Source: an uncultured Pelagibacteraceae bacterium
Lineage (GTDB): Bacteria; Pseudomonadota; Alphaproteobacteria; Pelagibacterales; Pelagibacteraceae
Direction: 5' to 3'
NCBI GenBank assembly: GCA_902623785.1
Contig: CACNVG010000001.1
Location: 10,001 to 74,000, forward strand
DNA: 64,000 nt
The notes under the pieces are model-generated. The model saw only the letters and a program-made list of their open reading frames with translations. It did no database searches and had not been told where the DNA came from. A program made the position numbers and the translations under genes. Below are positions 17,127 to 26,259 of the stretch, piece after piece; position 1 is the stretch's first letter, and each line of letters opens with the position of its first letter.

Positions 17127-17866
17127 TAAAAAATTTTATAACAATTTCTAATTAATCTTAAAATCAAAAGTAATATTACAAAAAATTTATTTTGTTTATT
17201 ATGGTATCTAATTAAAGTTTCCTCCCAAATATGTTTAAACACCCCATATCTTGCAGAAAAACCTCCACCCTTGAACACACTAATAACTTCATTCTTTTTT
17301 GTCGAAATTCCCTTTGATTTATTATTTTTAATTAACCTCCAAAAGAAATCATAGTCGGATGAACATGGGAACTTTAAATTATATAAACCAATTTTTTCAT
17401 GAATCTTTCTCTTTACAAAAAAACCTCCTGAATGTGCAGGATAAAAATTAAAGGTCCAGTACATTTTTTTAGGATTATAATTATGATGAATTTTTTTTTT
17501 TTCTACAGCACCGAAAATAAAGTCCACATCATTTTTGTTGAAATATTCATCTATTATGGATAGAGAGTTTTCTGAACGATAAATATCCCCAGCATTAATT
17601 GTATTGATGTATTTTCCATTTGATATTTTGATACCCTTGTTAATGCCATCATAAATGCCCTCATCCTTTTCAGATATCCAAAAATCTATTTGTTTAGAAT
17701 CTTTAATAAACTGCAATGTACCATCTGTAGAGCCACCATCTACGACAATATACTCAAAATCTCTTAGTCTTTGGATTTTTAAACTTTCTATTGTTTGAAT
17801 TAATCCTAGCTTGTCATTTAAAACTGGAGTTATTATAGAAAAAAGAGGTGAATTTTTTTTAGCCAT
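17123..17866 (-). CDS. GT2 family glycosyltransferase
   Basis: A 247-residue GT-A enzyme. It shows SIITPVLNDKLG at the N-terminus, VVDGGSTDGTLQ at about 41-52, and a metal-site region INAGDIYRS. This is the WcaA/colanic-acid-like group common in capsule loci. A C-terminal hydrophobic stretch (FFVILLLILRLI) may bind it to the membrane. It is on the minus strand, converging on the epimerase by 4 nt and divergent from the GT4 gene by 60 nt. Donor and acceptor sugars unknown. Confidence 0.87.
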   Translation of the reverse strand: MAKKNSPLFSIITPVLNDKLGLIQTIESLKIQRLRDFEYIVVDGGSTDGTLQFIKDSKQIDFWISEKDEGIYDGINKGIKISNGKYINTINAGDIYRSENSLSIIDEYFNKNDVDFIFGAVEKKKIHHNYNPKKMYWTFNFYPAHSGGFFVKRKIHEKIGLYNLKFPCSSDYDFFWRLIKNNKSKGISTKKNEVISVFKGGGFSARYGVFKHIWEETLIRYHNKQNKFFVILLLILRLIRNCYKIFY

Positions 17867-17926
17867 ATTTTAATTATAAATTATAAACAATTAAATATCT
17901 TTAATGTATAAATAATTATTAAACGA

Positions 17927-19084
17927 ATGAAAGATAAAATTAGCATTTATTATTGGTCTCCATTTATAAATCATGTAGCAACAGTTAACGCTGTACTTAA
18001 TTCAGCATCATCGTTTAGTAGATATTCGAAAAAAAAATTTAATACATCATTGATAAATGTAGCCGGTGAATGGGATCAGTACAAAGATATTCTAAAAGAA
18101 AAAAACATCAATCTAATAAAGCTCACTAACTCAAAAATTATAAATAATTCTAATTTCACTGGATATTTTAAAAGCAGAGTAATTTATTTGTATATTTCGA
18201 TAATATCTTTCCTGCCACTAATGAATCTATTAAGAAAAAATCCACCTGCTTTTTTTGTTATTCATCTAATTACACCTTTACCGTTGATAGTAAACTTTCT
18301 TTTTAATTTAAAAACAAAATTTATATTAAGAATTTCTGGTTTACCGAGATTTAATATAATCAGAAAAATTTTTTGGAAAATTGCATTAAAAAAAATGCAT
18401 CATATTACTTGCCCAACAAACTCAACCAAGGTGTTCATGCAAAAATTAGGAATAATAGATGTTAACAAAATTTCAGTGTTGTATGATCCAATAATAAATT
18501 CAAAGGACATTATGCTGAAAAGAAAAGAAAAAATCGATAATTCAACTTTCGGCACTAACTATTATATTGCTATAGGTAGGCTTACAAAACAAAAGAATTT
18601 TGAATTTTTAATTCGTGTTTTTAAAGACTTTTCGAAACTTAACAATAATAAACTGATAATTTTAGGAGATGGAGAGGAAAAGAATAATTTATCATCATTT
18701 ATAAAGAAAAATAAGTTAGATAATAAAATTTTCCTCTTAGGTTTTAAAAAAAATGTTTTTAAATATCTTAAAAATAGCAAATGTTTTATTTTATCTTCTT
18801 TGTGGGAAGATCCAGGATTTGTGTTAATTGAATCGGCTTACATGAATATACCAATAATTTCTAGCGATTGCGAAAATGGACCAAAAGAGATACTCAATAA
18901 TGGTGAATATGGAATACTTTTTAAATCAAATGACAAAAAAAGCTTAATGCAATCATTAGTAAGGTTTGAAAAAATGAAAAAAGATGAAATCTTTTTAAAT
19001 AAAGTTAATAGTAAAAAAAATACTAAAAAGTTTTCACATTTAAGACATTACAATGCTTTTTCAAATCTTATTAATAAAATATAA
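17927..19084 (+). CDS. GT4 family glycosyltransferase
   Basis: A 385-residue GT-B enzyme. The C-terminal domain has AIGRLTKQKNFEFLI (about 214-228), LGDGEEKNNL, and the donor-binding SSLWEDPGFVLIESAYMNIP region with the retaining GT4 E-x7-E style. A hydrophobic segment near residues 85-105 may associate with the membrane. It would transfer a sugar from a nucleotide donor to a lipid-linked glycan at the cytoplasmic face. It starts about 60 nt from the divergent GT2 gene, so the gap likely holds both promoters. Confidence 0.88.
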   Translation: MKDKISIYYWSPFINHVATVNAVLNSASSFSRYSKKKFNTSLINVAGEWDQYKDILKEKNINLIKLTNSKIINNSNFTGYFKSRVIYLYISIISFLPLMNLLRKNPPAFFVIHLITPLPLIVNFLFNLKTKFILRISGLPRFNIIRKIFWKIALKKMHHITCPTNSTKVFMQKLGIIDVNKISVLYDPIINSKDIMLKRKEKIDNSTFGTNYYIAIGRLTKQKNFEFLIRVFKDFSKLNNNKLIILGDGEEKNNLSSFIKKNKLDNKIFLLGFKKNVFKYLKNSKCFILSSLWEDPGFVLIESAYMNIPIISSDCENGPKEILNNGEYGILFKSNDKKSLMQSLVRFEKMKKDEIFLNKVNSKKNTKKFSHLRHYNAFSNLINKI

Positions 19085-19204
19085 AAATTTTTAGTCGTAA
19101 AACCAAATGTTATTTAATTAATATAATTACTGATACAAATATTTAATGGCTTTAAAGGGTAATATAATTAGTTTAATATGTCTTATAAATCTGTATAATA
19201 AAAC

Positions 19205-19819
19205 ATGATTGAAAATATTTTTTTTTTAATAATTTCCGGCTTAATTTTACGGTTTTCTCTAAGTTTTACTGGTCAAAATTGGGTGAAAACTTATCAACAA
19301 ACAATTGCTTTTTTAGTTTTGCCAGTCGTTACATTCGTAATTACAAAAACTATCACTGGTAATATTGCTTTGTCTTTGGGAATGATAGGGGCGTTATCAA
19401 TTGTACGATTTCGTAATCCAGTAAAAAGTGCTCTTGAATTAGTAATGTATTTTGTTCTTATAACTTTAGGTATAGCTGCTAGTGTTAATATTGAATTCGC
19501 CTACATCTTGCTAGCAACTTGTATTATAATTATAAGTGGCACAAGGTTTATTCAATTTTTTTTGAAAAAATTTTTCAAGCAACCTTTCTACAACGTTTCT
19601 TTCAATGAAGGTATGTCACTCAATACGATAGAAATCTATTCATCGAAGACAATAGAGGAAATTGAAAAAAATAAGAATATTAAAAATATTGTCGTTATGA
19701 AAAATACTAATGAAATAATTTACAGACTATCGTTTGAAAACTCTAAAGAACTAAATTTATTCAAAGATTCAATTATAAACAAAAATGGTGTAAACAAAAT
19801 TGATGTTTCATATGTTTAA
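19205..19819 (+). CDS. DUF4956 membrane protein
   Basis: A 204-residue protein with about four hydrophobic segments in residues 1-125 and a soluble C-terminal ferredoxin-like tail. The signature GMIGALSIVRFRNPVKSALE matches DUF4956 proteins, which regularly sit beside VTC-type polyphosphate polymerase domains and CotH-like proteins. That is the case here: the CotH-like gene begins 3 nt downstream and the VTC gene follows. Function unknown; a membrane partner or transporter for the VTC product is speculation. Confidence 0.85.
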   Translation: MIENIFFLIISGLILRFSLSFTGQNWVKTYQQTIAFLVLPVVTFVITKTITGNIALSLGMIGALSIVRFRNPVKSALELVMYFVLITLGIAASVNIEFAYILLATCIIIISGTRFIQFFLKKFFKQPFYNVSFNEGMSLNTIEIYSSKTIEEIEKNKNIKNIVVMKNTNEIIYRLSFENSKELNLFKDSIINKNGVNKIDVSYV

Positions 19820-19822
19820 TTG

Positions 19823-22141
19823 ATGTTAAAAAAAAAAATATACTTCTTAATATTACTATTCATTGCATTAGCAATAAATCCTGCGAAATCCTCAGTAGAT
19901 AACTGTTATTCTAAAATATCAAATTTTGAAGCTCAAGATATTTTCAATTCAACCCCATCACAAATTACAATCGAAGTCAATAATTCAAGATCTTGGTATA
20001 CTAATATTTTAGAGGTTTTGGTTGAGAGAGAAAACAAAGTAAACCAGTATGCAAACAATAGCTCGGTTCCAAAAAAAAACAAAAAAAGATTTAGATCAAT
20101 TGTTAAAGCAAAATATAAAAATGGTTTGGAATGTAAATTTAATTCAAGAATCAGACTAAGCGGTGATTTAAAAGATCACATTCAAATAGTGGATGGAAAT
20201 TTTTTTACGTCTGTAGATGTAAAGCTGGATGATGGTAATATAAATGGAATCGTAGACTTTAAATTACTTATACCGGAAACTAGAAAAAATCCTAATTATG
20301 AAATACTTTTTACTCAGATGATGAGTGAACTGGACATATTGGCACCAAGGACTTTTCTTACTGACGTAAAAATTAACAATCTTAATAAAAGGATGTTATT
20401 TCAAGAAAAAATAAGAAAGGAAATGTTAGAATTCAATAACAGAGTAGAGGGACCATTATTAGAGGGAAGTGAAAGATACATGTTTAATTTCTTTAAAGAT
20501 AACAACCCCTTTTTTAATGCAGGATTAAGCAACCAGATTTCCAGAATTACAAACTCCAATTGGGCCAGTAAATCAAAAAATCATTTATACATATCAAATT
20601 TGGCTCTCACAAAGCTGAATAAGATTTATTTAAAATGGATTTATGAAATTAAATACGGCAATGTTAATCTTTCTCACTATAATTTAAATAATGATATCTT
20701 AAGCAATAGTGACGAAAAAGTCTCAGAAAAATTTGGCATATTCAACTCGTTGATGTTTGGTGCTGGTGCTAGACATGGCATGTCACCACATAATAGAAAG
20801 TTTTATTGGAATTCAATAAGAAAATATTTTGAGCCGATATATTATGATGGTGATATTGAAATTTATAAAGCTAAAGATCAAATCAAAATTTTTGAAGATG
20901 AATTAGTTGAGTATACAATAATGAGCATTAAAGACATTGAGACAACGTTATCAGAGATTCAAAAAATAGATAAAAATAGACTTTATAAAAAATTTAAAAG
21001 TGCAAAAGGCACTCTTAGTAAAAAAGACTACGAAAATTTTTATAAAGAATTAACCAATAATCTTCTATCAATTAAAAAAAAAATTATTAATAAGAAAATA
21101 CCATCAAACAATATTAAAAAAGAAATATTAAAAAATTATTATAATAACTTAGAAAAAACAAAAACTACTAATGATGACATAAAGGCTGTTTTTACTGACT
21201 TGAATGGCAAATATTTATCATGTGAAATTAAAAAAAATAATTGTGCAGAAATATTTTTTAACAAAGAAGAAGTCTTTAAATTGATTTCAGACGAACTAGA
21301 AAAAGATGGAACAACATATCAATATATTGGAATTTACGAGGCATTTGAAGGAAAAATAAAATCAACAAATTATAATAGTATAAAAATTCAAAACTCAAAT
21401 TTTTTTTTCGATGAAAATACAAGTATTGATTATAAAGAAGAAGATAATATTTTGAATATTTATCAAATAAATCCAGATGCAAGAGCCTATTTTATGGATG
21501 GAGACATTAAAAATCTAAACATCAAATTTGTAGGTTTAGAACCTATTAAAAACGATGATAACTTTAAAAATCCAATTATTAATGAGAATGGTTTAACTGG
21601 CTGTTTATCATTTATTAATATGAGTATAAATTTAATAAGTATACAAGCATCGAAAGGAAGCTGTGAGGATTCAATAAATTTGATAAATACAAATGGCAGC
21701 ATGAAATCCGTTCAAGTAAAAGATGCCTACAGTGACGGAATAGACTTTGATTTTTCTGACATCAATTTAATAAATCTTAAAATAAAATCATCTAACAATG
21801 ATTGTGCAGATTTTTCATATGGAAATTATAGTATAGAAAAAGTTGATTTAAATAATTGTGGAGATAAAGCAATTTCAGTTGGAGAAAAATCAAATTTAAA
21901 GATTAATGAAATAACAGTATTGAATTCTGATACTGGTGTAGCATCGAAAGATGGATCAATAGTAAATATTAAAAAAAATAATTTTAAAAACTTAAACACA
22001 TGTTTGTCTGCTTATAATAAAAAACAAGAATTTTTTGGAGGTTACATTAAAGTTGAAAACTTTTTGTGTCAAAACTTTACAAAGAAAATTGAAGTAGATA
22101 ACTTCTCTCAAATAGTCCAATCTACCTCAAGCTTGGAGTAA
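19823..22141 (+). CDS. Secreted CotH-like protein with C-terminal beta-helix region
   Basis: A 772-residue protein with a Sec signal peptide (residues 1 to ~22, ending NPAKSS). I start it at the ATG at 19823, not the TTG three bases earlier. Residues ~90-200 (SRIRLSGDLKDH, VDFKLLIPETRK, DILAPRTFLTDVKIN) resemble CotH kinase-family proteins. The last ~200 residues show repeating short strands (LKINEITVLNSDTGVASKDG) typical of a right-handed parallel beta helix. Sandwiched between DUF4956 and VTC genes, it probably acts outside the cytoplasmic membrane on the same substrate. Exact activity unknown. Confidence 0.7.
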   Translation: MLKKKIYFLILLFIALAINPAKSSVDNCYSKISNFEAQDIFNSTPSQITIEVNNSRSWYTNILEVLVERENKVNQYANNSSVPKKNKKRFRSIVKAKYKNGLECKFNSRIRLSGDLKDHIQIVDGNFFTSVDVKLDDGNINGIVDFKLLIPETRKNPNYEILFTQMMSELDILAPRTFLTDVKINNLNKRMLFQEKIRKEMLEFNNRVEGPLLEGSERYMFNFFKDNNPFFNAGLSNQISRITNSNWASKSKNHLYISNLALTKLNKIYLKWIYEIKYGNVNLSHYNLNNDILSNSDEKVSEKFGIFNSLMFGAGARHGMSPHNRKFYWNSIRKYFEPIYYDGDIEIYKAKDQIKIFEDELVEYTIMSIKDIETTLSEIQKIDKNRLYKKFKSAKGTLSKKDYENFYKELTNNLLSIKKKIINKKIPSNNIKKEILKNYYNNLEKTKTTNDDIKAVFTDLNGKYLSCEIKKNNCAEIFFNKEEVFKLISDELEKDGTTYQYIGIYEAFEGKIKSTNYNSIKIQNSNFFFDENTSIDYKEEDNILNIYQINPDARAYFMDGDIKNLNIKFVGLEPIKNDDNFKNPIINENGLTGCLSFINMSINLISIQASKGSCEDSINLINTNGSMKSVQVKDAYSDGIDFDFSDINLINLKIKSSNNDCADFSYGNYSIEKVDLNNCGDKAISVGEKSNLKINEITVLNSDTGVASKDGSIVNIKKNNFKNLNTCLSAYNKKQEFFGGYIKVENFLCQNFTKKIEVDNFSQIVQSTSSLE

Positions 22142-22146
22142 TTTTT

Positions 22147-22731
22147 ATGAGTTTTAGAATTGAAGAAAAAATATTAATTAATAAATATCAACTTTCAGAG
22201 TTTAAAGAGTATCTCGTTTCAAAGGGTGTTGAACAACTTTACAATACCAGAAAGATAAATAATTTATATTTTGATAACACCCAGTTTCAAATGTACAATG
22301 ACTCAATTGAAGGCTGTCTTCCAAGGAAAAAAATTAGACTTAGAAACTATACTGACCAAAAAAGTTTTTTGGAAATCAAAATATCAAGTACTGAAGGAAG
22401 GTTTAAAACAAGTAATGAAATTAGCGAGGAAAAAACTCATCATATGAAAAATGTTGGCTTTTTTGATAAGGATTATGGCCCATGTAAAGCAGTTCTTTAT
22501 GTAGAATATTTTAGAAGCTATTATAAATTTAATGACATCAGAATTACTATAGATAAAGATATAAATTATTTTTCAAAAGATAGAAAATTTCTAGGAATTG
22601 ACAGAAATCAAATTATTGAACTAAAAGCACCAATACAAAAAAATTTAAACGAATTACTAAGAGACTTTCCTATACCAAGGTCAAGATTCTCTAAATACAC
22701 AAACGGTCTTGAAAAGTTATTAGAGCATTAG
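22147..22731 (+). CDS. VTC-domain (polyphosphate polymerase-like) protein
   Basis: A 194-residue single-domain protein with the VTC tunnel-fold pattern: RIEEKILIN at the start, KKIRLRNY and SFLEIKIS strands with alternating basic/acidic residues, then KAVLYVEYFRSYY, RITIDKDINY, and a late IIELKAP. Eukaryotic VTC4 uses this domain to make polyphosphate from ATP. Bacterial versions linked to DUF4956 and CotH are little studied. It starts 5 nt after the CotH-like stop. At ~194 residues it is somewhat short, so catalysis is not assured. Confidence 0.82.
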   Translation: MSFRIEEKILINKYQLSEFKEYLVSKGVEQLYNTRKINNLYFDNTQFQMYNDSIEGCLPRKKIRLRNYTDQKSFLEIKISSTEGRFKTSNEISEEKTHHMKNVGFFDKDYGPCKAVLYVEYFRSYYKFNDIRITIDKDINYFSKDRKFLGIDRNQIIELKAPIQKNLNELLRDFPIPRSRFSKYTNGLEKLLEH

Positions 22732-22781
22732 GTCAGATTTAATCTATATAATATTTATTTTTATCTTATATTGATATAATC

Positions 22782-23483
22782 ATGTATCTTATGAAACCAT
22801 TTATTTTAAATAGAAATTTGGCTCAACTAGCATTGTTACAAAGAATAGAGCTAGCAGACTTGAAATTAAAAAAAATAAGAAAGTTATTTGGAAGATATCT
22901 ATTTTCGAAAATATTTTCTAAGTACCTAGTAAATGTAAAACAATTATCAGAAAATTATACAAATATAATGAATGACGAATTTAAAACTATTCAGAATTTT
23001 ATTAAAGATAAAAAAAATTTTTTAAGTATCGGGGCAGGAATTGGTGGCTTGGAACTTTTAATACTAAAAAGTCTTAATGATGCCAATATTTCATTTATAG
23101 AAAAAAATTATATATCAAATAAAATTAGGTACGGTTGGGATAATTTAAATAAAGAGGGATACAATGATTTAAATCAACTAGATCAATTTCTCCAAATCAA
23201 TGAAATTTCAAAAAAAAGGTATCAAATATTTGATTTCGATGAACAGAAATTTCCAATATGTGATTTCGATGTTCTTATATCTATATATTCTTTAGATTAT
23301 CATTATAGTTTTGACATATATTCTACCTATCTTAAAAAAGTAATGAGAAACAACTCTCTGCTAATATTTGATACTATAAGACCAGAATATTTTAAAAGAA
23401 TATTTAAAGGTGTAGAAATCATTAAAGAGGACACAAGGACTGTACATAAATCAAAAAGAATAGTTTGTAAAAATTTTTTATAA
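22782..23483 (+). CDS. Class I SAM-dependent methyltransferase-like protein
   Basis: A 233-residue protein whose central FLSIGAGIGGLELLIL (about 84-99) is a motif I for SAM binding, followed by an acidic residue in ISFIEKN and a motif IV-like FDVLISIYSLDYHY. The first 70 residues are basic and unrecognised. It lies in the island between the VTC gene and the O-antigen ligase-like gene (3 nt before the latter). Probably modifies a glycan or lipid intermediate; the target is unknown. Confidence 0.65.
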   Translation: MYLMKPFILNRNLAQLALLQRIELADLKLKKIRKLFGRYLFSKIFSKYLVNVKQLSENYTNIMNDEFKTIQNFIKDKKNFLSIGAGIGGLELLILKSLNDANISFIEKNYISNKIRYGWDNLNKEGYNDLNQLDQFLQINEISKKRYQIFDFDEQKFPICDFDVLISIYSLDYHYSFDIYSTYLKKVMRNNSLLIFDTIRPEYFKRIFKGVEIIKEDTRTVHKSKRIVCKNFL

Positions 23484-23486
23484 ATT

Positions 23487-24758
23487 ATGACAAAAGATAT
23501 TAAAAAAAATTTATTCATTTTTTTTTTCTCAATGATTCCCTTTTCGATTATTTTAGGGCCTGCTATTTCACTGATAAATACTGTCTTAATTTGCTTGACT
23601 TACTGTATTTATAATTTTGATAAATATGACTTAAAAATATTTAAATCAGAAGTAATTTTAGGTCTCACTTTTTTTTATATTTATTTAATTTTTAACTCAC
23701 TAATTTCAGTCGATTTTAACTCAGGAATATATAGGAATTTTGGTTTTATTAGGTTTGTTATTTATTTTTTAGCGTTTAACTATCTCTTTTATCATTTCAA
23801 GGATTCTAAAAAAATATTTAAGTTTTGGTTTCTCATTTTGATAATATTTGTGATTGATGTTTATATAGAACGATTTACTGGAAGCAACATTTTAGGGTTT
23901 GGTAAAGTTGAAATTAACGGAGTGCCACAACCCGATGGAAAAAGAGTTGTTAGTTTTTTCAAAGATGAAGCAATTGCAGGAGCTTATATTTCTGGATTTA
24001 TATTTTTGATAAGTGGGTATATTTTAATGCTCTTTAAAAAAAAGAACTTATCCAAAATTTATGCATTTTTGATAATAACTCTATTAATAGTTGGTGTTGT
24101 ATTAACTGGAGAGAGGTCAAACTCAATAAAAGTTTTTTTAGGGTTTTTTATTTTTATTTATTTGATTGATTACGTAAATTTAAAAGTAAAACTACTAATA
24201 CTAACTGCGTTTATTTTTATTTTTTTATTATCAATTATTTCTTCAGATTATCTTAAAGTAAGATATTATGGCCAAGTTATAAAACCATTAGTTAATAAGG
24301 AGGAAAGAGCCTCTTTATTTAACCATTTTTATTTTAAACTTTATAAATCAGGATATAACGTATTTGAAAATCATCCATTATTCGGTGTAGGCAACAAGAA
24401 CTACCGAATAGAAACATGCAACTCAGAAAATAATGAAAAATATCCAAAATATGATTGCAATACACATCCTCATCAGATTTACTTTGAACTATTAGCTGAA
24501 CATGGAATAGTTGGTATGATTATCATACTATCTATAATATTTTATTTAACTTTTAGACTTTTAAAATTAATATCGTTATCAAAAAATTACATTCAATGTG
24601 GTGCATTTGTTTATATTATAATCAATTTTATGCCACTTTTACCTAGTGGAGCTTTTTTCAATGATTTTAATATTACTTTATTTATGGTTAATTTTTCATT
24701 GATGTATGCAATTAACAATGAAAGTAATATATTTTCAAAGAAAAAACTTTTAAAATAA
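23487..24758 (+). CDS. O-antigen ligase/polymerase-like (Wzy/WaaL) membrane protein
   Basis: A 423-residue polytopic protein with about ten to twelve hydrophobic segments. The large periplasmic loop carries ENHPLFGVGNKNYR and HPHQIYFELLAEHGIVG, the hallmark region of the Wzy_C/WaaL family, plus TGERSNS earlier. Such proteins join or polymerise undecaprenyl-linked glycans in the periplasm. It is the last gene of the island, 3 nt after the methyltransferase and 26 nt before the tRNA. Ligase versus polymerase cannot be told from sequence. Confidence 0.87.
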   Translation: MTKDIKKNLFIFFFSMIPFSIILGPAISLINTVLICLTYCIYNFDKYDLKIFKSEVILGLTFFYIYLIFNSLISVDFNSGIYRNFGFIRFVIYFLAFNYLFYHFKDSKKIFKFWFLILIIFVIDVYIERFTGSNILGFGKVEINGVPQPDGKRVVSFFKDEAIAGAYISGFIFLISGYILMLFKKKNLSKIYAFLIITLLIVGVVLTGERSNSIKVFLGFFIFIYLIDYVNLKVKLLILTAFIFIFLLSIISSDYLKVRYYGQVIKPLVNKEERASLFNHFYFKLYKSGYNVFENHPLFGVGNKNYRIETCNSENNEKYPKYDCNTHPHQIYFELLAEHGIVGMIIILSIIFYLTFRLLKLISLSKNYIQCGAFVYIIINFMPLLPSGAFFNDFNITLFMVNFSLMYAINNESNIFSKKKLLK

Positions 24759-24784
24759 AAAAAATTGATTTATTTTTAAAATTG

Positions 24785-24859
24785 GGGCCGTTAGCTCAAT
24801 AGTAGAGTACTGCATTGACATTGCAGGGGTAGTTGGAGCGTAACCAACACGGCCCACCA
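24785..24859 (+). tRNA. tRNA-Val(GAC) with non-canonical D and T loops
   Basis: Acceptor arms GGGCCGT/ACGGCCC pair fully, followed by A and an encoded CCA. The D arm is GCTC/GAGT with loop AATAGTA, which has a single G instead of G18-G19. The anticodon arm CTGCA/TGCAG encloses TTGACAT, anticodon GAC. The T arm GTTGG/CCAAC encloses AGCGTAA in place of the usual TTCRANY. All four stems are intact, so it folds as a tRNA, but the loops are unusual. It marks the right edge of the glycan island. Confidence 0.85.
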
Positions 24860-24879
24860 TCTAACTACCAAATTTTTTA

Positions 24880-25773
24880 TTAATATTTTGAAGCTAAAAT
24901 ACCTTTTTCATTTTTTAAAATGGGTATGGTACCTAAAATAGGAAATGCTAAACCAGTATCTTTTGAATAATAACAATCTTCTTTAAGCTCCAATGAATAA
25001 TCCGTACCTGGAACTGTGAAGCTGTCATATTCATCAGAGGAGATCGCACCAGAAGGTGGTTTAATCACAAAACATGCTGTTGGGTTCAGCTTATTTATCG
25101 AGTTAGTAATTTGAATAACTTCCTCCACTTTACCTCCTAGTTTGTCGACCACACTGGCAACATCTTTAATGTAACCAAGTCTGTCCATTCTCTGCTGTCC
25201 TTCTTTAGAGCAAAGCTCATAACAAGGTTCAAAAAGAACACACTTATCTCTCCCAACCCTAAAAAGTTCGGCAAGAACTTTTTCTAGTTGACTTCCGTTT
25301 GGTTCCAATCCGTGGCTAGAAGTCACTATATCAACTGATTTTGACAAAAGAGGGATTGCCAACATATCTGCCACAAAAGGTTTCATAGTAATAGTGTTGC
25401 CATGAATACTATTCCAAAACTTGCTACCTTTATGAAGCCTGGACCAACTAATCTCTAAATTATAAAGTTTTTTTGGTTTTACTGCTGATTTTTCGAGCAT
25501 CAATGATATTGTCCATAGTTCACCAGCTCCAACATTTAAAATTATGCTATCTTTGTTAATGTATCGCTCAAGGAGGCTTCCTACTTCATTCGTATAAAAT
25601 CTCTTTATGTCTTGATTTTGGTAAAAATCTTTAATGTAAGATCCTGCTTGCAGATCATAAGCTATCTCTATTGCTAAAGATCTATTATCAGGATTCTTTT
25701 TTTTTACCAAATCCATAATGTTTTGGTTGTTCTCATAGGCTTTTTTACAATCTAAATATAGCTTATAGTTCAT
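24880..25773 (-). CDS. Class I SAM-dependent methyltransferase
   Basis: A 297-residue protein. Motif I is IILNVGAGELWTISLM (about 77-92), with an acidic motif II in LYNLEIS and DIVTSSHGLEPN as motif IV. The C-terminal ~55 residues (SFTVPGTDYSLELKEDCYY to the end) resemble a Trm112-like small beta domain lacking the zinc Cys pairs; TGLAFPILGTIPIL is its clearest part. It stands alone on the minus strand next to the tRNA. Codon use and Gly/Val content look more ordinary than in the island, hinting at a different history. Substrate unknown. Confidence 0.75.
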   Translation of the reverse strand: MNYKLYLDCKKAYENNQNIMDLVKKKNPDNRSLAIEIAYDLQAGSYIKDFYQNQDIKRFYTNEVGSLLERYINKDSIILNVGAGELWTISLMLEKSAVKPKKLYNLEISWSRLHKGSKFWNSIHGNTITMKPFVADMLAIPLLSKSVDIVTSSHGLEPNGSQLEKVLAELFRVGRDKCVLFEPCYELCSKEGQQRMDRLGYIKDVASVVDKLGGKVEEVIQITNSINKLNPTACFVIKPPSGAISSDEYDSFTVPGTDYSLELKEDCYYSKDTGLAFPILGTIPILKNEKGILASKY

Positions 25774-25809
25774 TTTTTAATCAATCCTTCATTAATTTTT
25801 AATCTAACA

Positions 25810-25962
25810 TCATCTTCTTAAATAAAAAAGTGTTAATTTATTGAAACTTTTATCATTTGATTTTCCTTTACCCTGATATTCGATTTGATATTGAAGCTTC
25901 TGCATTGAGAAATCAAAAGTAGGTGCAGTTATTTTTTCTTGTTTGTTATATTGTCTTCTCAT
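25810..25962 (-). CDS. Possible small protein of 50 residues
   Basis: An ATG-to-TGA frame of 50 codons on the minus strand (starts MRRQYNKQEK, ends TLFYLRR). It is strongly basic with no hydrophobic segment. It lies in a gene-poor gap upstream of the methyltransferase. No family recognised and no strong ribosome binding site. A chance frame is quite possible in such AT-rich DNA. Confidence 0.3.
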   Translation of the reverse strand: MRRQYNKQEKITAPTFDFSMQKLQYQIEYQGKGKSNDKSFNKLTLFYLRR

Positions 25963-26164
25963 TAATAGTTTCTTTTCTTGTTGGAACTGATTTTAAGAAA
26001 GAAAAATGTTATTAATAAATTCCTAACTACTCGGGAAGAGTGAAATTTCATGCCAACGAATATACCAATGAATTCCTAAAAGACAGGAACACAAAAGCAA
26101 CAAGCCACGAACAGCTGTTCTTGCCTATTAAATAAAATTGTTGTAAAACCTAATTTATTTAGTA
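25963..26164. other. Gene-poor stretch with a 12-bp perfect palindrome
   Basis: No convincing gene. The part 26030-26125 is visibly less AT-rich than its surroundings. It contains GAACAGCTGTTC (26109-26120), a perfect palindrome, and a 31-codon GTG frame at 26040-26135 reading through it. It could be a decayed gene, a small RNA or a binding site; I cannot tell which. Confidence 0.4.
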
Positions 26165-26241
26165 GGGCCTGTAGCTCAGTTGGTTAGAGCAGTACACTCA
26201 TAATGTATTGGTCCCAGGTTCGAGTCCTGGCGGGCCCACCA
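26165..26241 (+). tRNA. tRNA with CAT anticodon (Ile2 or elongator Met)
   Basis: A canonical 77-nt cloverleaf: acceptor GGGCCTG/CGGGCCC with one T-G pair, D arm GCTC/GAGC with GG in the loop, anticodon loop CTCATAA, T arm CCAGG/CCTGG with loop TTCGAGT, then A and CCA. The CTCATAA loop is shared by elongator Met and lysidine-modified Ile2; the GGG start and TTGGTC variable region lean to Ile2. It is not the initiator, which lacks these features. Confidence 0.9.
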
Positions 26242-26259
26242 TAATTTTTTAAATCTTTT

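Noticed and set aside
1-24758. Prophage, integrase or insertion sequence driving the glycan island
   Set aside because: I saw no recombinase, transposase, terminal repeats or duplicated tRNA end; the island looks like a replacement by homologous recombination.
26040-26135. 31-codon GTG frame (VKFHANEY...)
   Set aside because: It reads like a protein fragment, but it is too short, has no ribosome binding site and no recognised family; kept only as part of the gene-poor stretch.
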